Below, piece after piece: positions 60,670 to 64,000 of a stretch of DNA of 64,000 bases. The stretch comes from JADKCL01 sp046329055. GTDB lineage: Bacteria; Bacteroidota; Bacteroidia; J057; JADKCL01. Position numbers and translations under genes: made by a program. The stretch lies in assembly GCA_046329055.1 (NCBI GenBank), contig JAXLVK010000017.1, positions 13,192 to 77,191 on the forward strand, read 5' to 3'. The stretch's first letter is position 1, and each line of letters opens with the position of its first letter. Below the pieces are notes generated by a model, which worked only from the letters and a program-made list of their open reading frames with translations, was not told where the DNA came from and ran no database searches.

Positions 60670-63600
60670 TTTCGGTTCCCTTTCAATGCGTCCCGCTCCT
60701 CCTGTTTGTATTGCCTCATTTCTTGGTCGTCAAACTGTGTGCGGTCCATCACAGTCTGCAAGCGGGACACCAGGCTCTGCGACTGCGTTTGCCACATCCG
60801 CATGGTCTTGTCCCGGGAAACGGAGTACAGCACTTTGGAGTCCTTGGAGAATCCCAGCCCGGTGACCCAGCTCGTATGCCCCTTGAGCACCACAGGCGGC
60901 TCCATCAACCGGGAAAGCCGCCAAATCCTGAGCGTCCGGTCATAGCTGGCACTCGCGAGGTATTGCCCGTCGGGAGAGAAACTCAGGGCGGAGACGCGGG
61001 ACTGATGCACCTGAATCGTGTCCAGCTTGCCAGAATTCATATTGTAGTAGCCGACGGCACCCGACTCCAATCCGAAGGCGAGGATATGCCCATCCCTGCT
61101 GAACACCAATGCGCTCGCGCTGCCCTGAATCGGGAAGGTCTTGGATTGCTCCTGCTCCTCGACGAGGTAGATTTTGATGCTGCCGGGGGTTGCAATGGCG
61201 ACATGGCGGCCATTGGATTGGATGGTCATGGCGGTGACGGATTCGCCGACCTGCATGGAAAGCATGGGTTCGCTCAAAATGCCCTGATCCCCAAGGTTCC
61301 ACCGCATCACAACGCCGGACCTGTCCCCGCTCCACAATTCATTCCGGGATGGGACCTCCACGGCGGCAGTGACATCCGCCCTGTGCCCCACCATTGCCCT
61401 CGTCCAAACAAGCGGATCGCCGGAATACAGCAGGATTTGATGCTCCCGATTCGCGACGAACACCTTGCTGAAGTCCTTTCCATGCCGGAGGAATTGGTTG
61501 CCCAAGTTGGTCGGGAAGGTCTCATTTTCGACGAAACTCGTGCCCTTGGTGTCTGTGGTGAACTCGAAAAATCGGCCATCCATGGAAATGCAGTTCGCAT
61601 AGTCCGTGAGGGCATCATAATCCCAGCAATAGGGTACCGCGCTGAAATACTTGCGCACCTGCGGCGAATACCGCTCCAAGGCGGCACACAATGCGCCATA
61701 GATCTGTGGATCGTTCGGATCGCCACCCACGGATGTGAACAGGTGGTAGGCCTTGAGCGCCAGCAGTCCGGCACTCACCGCCTCGGGCGCCTCCCGACTG
61801 CGCTCCGCCAATTGCAATGCCTCGAACTGGTCGCTCCGCATCTGCGCCTTCTCGCGTTGGTTCACAGCCTCATCCGTGGCGCGGCGCAGCTGATAGGCAT
61901 TCTGCTCCAACTCGTCGCTCTTCTCCTGCAATTTCTGATTGATCCGCTCCATCGCCAGTTTCTTGCGCTGCAGGCTGTCCTTCTGCCACTTGGCGACTCC
62001 GAGCAGGTTGGAGATGCTGTCCCGGCTCGCAATCGTGGTGCCCAATGCCTTCTGTAACTCAATGGCCAGCACGCTGATGGAATCCGTCTGCCGGCGGGTC
62101 TGCCGTTGCAGGACCTTGGTGGTATCCAGTTGCAAGGTCAGCAGGCTATTGGCGCTGTCGGCCTTCGATTTCTGGTAGCGGGCCTCTTCCTCCTTTTCTA
62201 GTGCGATATCACTTTGGCGCCAGGCGTAGCGGATGATGCCTCCCATCGTGACGATCATGATGGCCATCACGGCGATCAAGATGTACTGCCTGCGGACGGT
62301 CTGACGGCGTTCCTCGGATTTGCGCTGCACCTCGACCATGGCCGCCTTGTCCGCCTCTTCCTTTTCCCAGGCTGAGAGGCTCTCATCGAGGAAGGACATT
62401 GCTTCGGCAAAATTCCCCGGATACCGCCCTGCCCAAGCCGCTGTCGGCTGCAAGATCTCCCGCCATTTCAGCGCGATGCCCAACTCTGGTTGCCGCCACA
62501 GGTTGACCTTTCCGGCTTTGTAATCCTGCGCGGCGGCGGTCAAGCGTTGGTACTCCTCGGCGGCGCGGTATTCCTCGCGCACCCAGTCGCCCAACCGCAG
62601 CCACAGCCGCATGAAGCTCTCATGGCTGATGTCCAGCATGGTCGTCGGCTCCAGTTCTGTCCCCAGGGGCGGCATCAAGAAATTGCATCCCGACGCGCGG
62701 AAGGCCTCGACCACGATTTTGACTTGATCGGCGTTCACTCCGGCGCTCATGCACACTTCCCCCAATCGGCAGGGCCTGCGGATTCCCTTTCCCTCGGTTT
62801 CCAGCTCGGTGAGGCATTTGAACATCACCTCCGTGACCTGCCCCAGCTCCTGATCCTTGAGTCGGGAATAAATCTCCTCGGCATGGAGGTTAAGGGCATT
62901 TTGCATCCCCCCGATCGATTCGTAGTCCGCCAAGGAAATCTCCTGACCCGGCGTATGCCGCTCCCATGTGCGCATGAGGGCATGTTGCAGGATCGGGAGT
63001 TGGTCGGGATTGTCCCCGATGTCATTGAGCAGGCGGATGACCAGGTCGGGCGCGATCTCCTCCTTGAAGACGGCGACAGGCCCGGTGATGGCCTCGCGCA
63101 TCTGTGCGCGGCTCAGGCGTGGAACGAGGTATTGCCCGGCATTGATCGCCTCAGGCAGTTGCGGGAAGCGGGGGCACTCGCCCAGGAAGTCGCTCCGCAT
63201 GGTGATCACGACATAGATCGGCAGATCCGGGGACGAGCTTGCCTCCAAGAGCAGCCGGACAAATGCGCGCGCCTCGTTCATGGCCGTGGGATCGTTGCCG
63301 CCCTCATTGAAGCGGAAGATCTCCTCGAATTGGTCCACCACGACCAGCAGGTTCTCTGTCGGCTGCAGGATCGGGCCCAATGCAGCCTCCTTGAGGCCAT
63401 AGCTGCTGGAGCCGAGCATGGTCTCCAACATGAGGGTCGGCGGAATGATCTTGTAGGACGGATCGTCGGGACGAGCCACGAGGTCCGCCAATGCGCAGGC
63501 CAAGCGGTTGATGGGACGCTCTCCCGGACGGATCACGGCCATCTTCCAATGCGGACGCGCCCCGGCCATGAGCCCTCCCTCCAGGGCGGGAAGCAGCCCT

Positions 63601-63797
63601 GCACGGACGAGGGAGCTTTTGCCACTGCCAGATGAACCTAGCACCGCCAGGAAATGGTGCCGCCGCATCCGCTCAATCAATTCATCCGTTTGCCCCTCCC
63701 GACCGAAAAAGATCAGGTTTTCGTTGCGCAGAAACGGCCGCAAGCCTGGATAGGGCTTGTCCACCAAGGGCCGACGGCGTGAGCGAGGTTCTGCCAT
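60666..63797 (-). CDS. STAND-like ATPase with transmembrane segment and WD40 repeats
   Basis: 1043 residues from the ATG at 63797. N-terminus PYPGLRPFLRNENLIFFGRE, then Walker A GSSGSGKS (about 54-61) and Walker B LLVVVDQFEEIF, characteristic of nSTAND1 proteins. A membrane helix (YILIAVMAIMIVTMGG, about 502-524), a coiled coil, and C-terminal WD40 repeats (VSALSFSPDGQYLASASYDRTLRIW, VTGLGFSKDSKVLYSVSRDKTMRMW) follow. The ATPase would be cytoplasmic and the propeller periplasmic. Coupled by ATGA to the two downstream envelope genes. Role could be conflict sensing or envelope assembly. Confidence 0.85.
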   Translation of the reverse strand: MAEPRSRRRPLVDKPYPGLRPFLRNENLIFFGREGQTDELIERMRRHHFLAVLGSSGSGKSSLVRAGLLPALEGGLMAGARPHWKMAVIRPGERPINRLACALADLVARPDDPSYKIIPPTLMLETMLGSSSYGLKEAALGPILQPTENLLVVVDQFEEIFRFNEGGNDPTAMNEARAFVRLLLEASSSPDLPIYVVITMRSDFLGECPRFPQLPEAINAGQYLVPRLSRAQMREAITGPVAVFKEEIAPDLVIRLLNDIGDNPDQLPILQHALMRTWERHTPGQEISLADYESIGGMQNALNLHAEEIYSRLKDQELGQVTEVMFKCLTELETEGKGIRRPCRLGEVCMSAGVNADQVKIVVEAFRASGCNFLMPPLGTELEPTTMLDISHESFMRLWLRLGDWVREEYRAAEEYQRLTAAAQDYKAGKVNLWRQPELGIALKWREILQPTAAWAGRYPGNFAEAMSFLDESLSAWEKEEADKAAMVEVQRKSEERRQTVRRQYILIAVMAIMIVTMGGIIRYAWRQSDIALEKEEEARYQKSKADSANSLLTLQLDTTKVLQRQTRRQTDSISVLAIELQKALGTTIASRDSISNLLGVAKWQKDSLQRKKLAMERINQKLQEKSDELEQNAYQLRRATDEAVNQREKAQMRSDQFEALQLAERSREAPEAVSAGLLALKAYHLFTSVGGDPNDPQIYGALCAALERYSPQVRKYFSAVPYCWDYDALTDYANCISMDGRFFEFTTDTKGTSFVENETFPTNLGNQFLRHGKDFSKVFVANREHQILLYSGDPLVWTRAMVGHRADVTAAVEVPSRNELWSGDRSGVVMRWNLGDQGILSEPMLSMQVGESVTAMTIQSNGRHVAIATPGSIKIYLVEEQEQSKTFPIQGSASALVFSRDGHILAFGLESGAVGYYNMNSGKLDTIQVHQSRVSALSFSPDGQYLASASYDRTLRIWRLSRLMEPPVVLKGHTSWVTGLGFSKDSKVLYSVSRDKTMRMWQTQSQSLVSRLQTVMDRTQFDDQEMRQYKQEERDALKGNRK

Positions 63798-63802
63798 GTC
63801 CG

Positions 63803-64000
63803 TCAGCTGATGGAATTGATGAATGGATCGATCGCGGCGATCGGCACGCCACCATAAGCCTCCACTGTGAGGAGGTCCGCCTCCAACAGGCCGTCCTTGA
63901 AATCCAGCCACCAATCTTCCTTGGCGCTGGTCTTGTTGCCTGTGAGATAGACCATGTGCTTGGCCTTGAAGGGCTTGCTTCTGCCGAATCCTGGTGACTT
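63803..64000 (-). CDS. C-terminal part of a gene continuing beyond the window
   Basis: 65 residues are visible, in frame to the edge, ending at TGA 63803-63805. Contains MVYLTGNKTSAKEDWWLDF and AIDPFINSIS. In other genomes nSTAND1 genes often follow caspase-like proteins (established knowledge of context), but the tail shows no catalytic motif, so the identity is open. It lies 5 nt upstream of the ATPase start. Confidence 0.75.
   Translation of the reverse strand, partial: KSPGFGRSKPFKAKHMVYLTGNKTSAKEDWWLDFKDGLLEADLLTVEAYGGVPIAAIDPFINSIS

Noticed and set aside
1..64000. CRISPR arrays
   Set aside because: No regularly spaced identical repeats were seen. The repeats found are short units with irregular spacing.
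1..64000. IS elements or transposases
   Set aside because: No transposase or integrase motifs found. The 227-bp palindrome lacks any coding partner.

Overview
The window reads as a chromosome segment of a Bacteroidota bacterium, probably from the Saprospiria/Lewinella-like part of the phylum. The signs are a bifunctional LpxC-FabZ, a BshB1 bacillithiol deacetylase, a GlmU-like sugar nucleotidyltransferase of the Bacteroidetes type, several secreted proteins ending in type IX secretion (T9SS) sorting domains, and TAnnTTTG (-7) promoter boxes just before start codons. Most of the DNA is GC-rich. One block near 48.7-50.6 kb is clearly AT-richer.

Layout. 0-5 kb: an orphan TPR histidine kinase convergent with a secreted heparinase II/III-like lyase. 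4.8-9.3 kb: nth, a long imperfect palindrome, a small ORF, recA behind a structured leader, a WG-repeat lipoprotein, bshB1. 9.3-18 kb: a T9SS cargo protein, a PASTA protein, two LptF/LptG-family permeases flanking an omega-amidase-like hydrolase, and a frameshifted putative outer-membrane protein. 18-22 kb: divIC-like, eno, a GNAT, carA (broken by a 1-nt indel) and nuoE. 22.2-26.1 kb: lpxD, lpxC-fabZ, lpxA and an ABC ATPase in one operon, the front end of lipid A synthesis. 26.2-27.5 kb: nine tRNA genes on the minus strand (Ser x4, His x2, Tyr x2, Cys). 27.9-28.1 kb: an unannotated 39-residue peptide gene with its own promoter and terminator. 28.3-36.4 kb: a VOC protein, a racemase, an SDR, a T9SS protein, a LytS/LytTR two-component pair, and a VCBS/ASPIC T9SS protein.

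36.45-37.57 kb holds the most unusual locus: six consecutive tiny genes (44-53 codons) encoding related peptides. They share a VRKAL-type leader, a Gly-Gly motif and one of two conserved tails (PWID[K/Q]PGG, or a DTD[K/R]P ending). A strong terminator closes the array. This looks like an undescribed family of double-glycine leader peptides (candidate RiPP precursors or exported signals) with no maturation enzyme in the window.

38-48.7 kb: leuS (3' end scrambled by indels), rpmE type B, the GlmU-like protein, tpiA, an HExxH metalloprotease with its lipoprotein neighbour, and an ECF sigma / anti-sigma-like / 480-aa operon with ATGA overlaps. 48.7-50.6 kb: an AT-rich block bounded by G-rich inverted sequences, in which coding stretches jump frame every 50-150 nt. 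50.7-58.3 kb: a small secreted protein, an exported TPR-CHAT putative protease, an MsbA-like ABC exporter and hypotheticals. 58.3-64 kb: a tightly overlapping envelope operon (STAND-like ATPase/WD40, outer-membrane-like protein, beta-propeller lipoprotein) entered by a partial gene at the right edge.

At least four conserved or recognisable genes (carA, leuS, the GlmU-like gene, the 13-kb outer-membrane protein) carry 1-nt indels, several in homopolymers. This suggests uncorrected long-read assembly errors more than true pseudogenes. Several intergenic gaps carry short-unit inverted repeats (GATAGCA, TGTCAAT, GTGTGAG and CGGAATT types).
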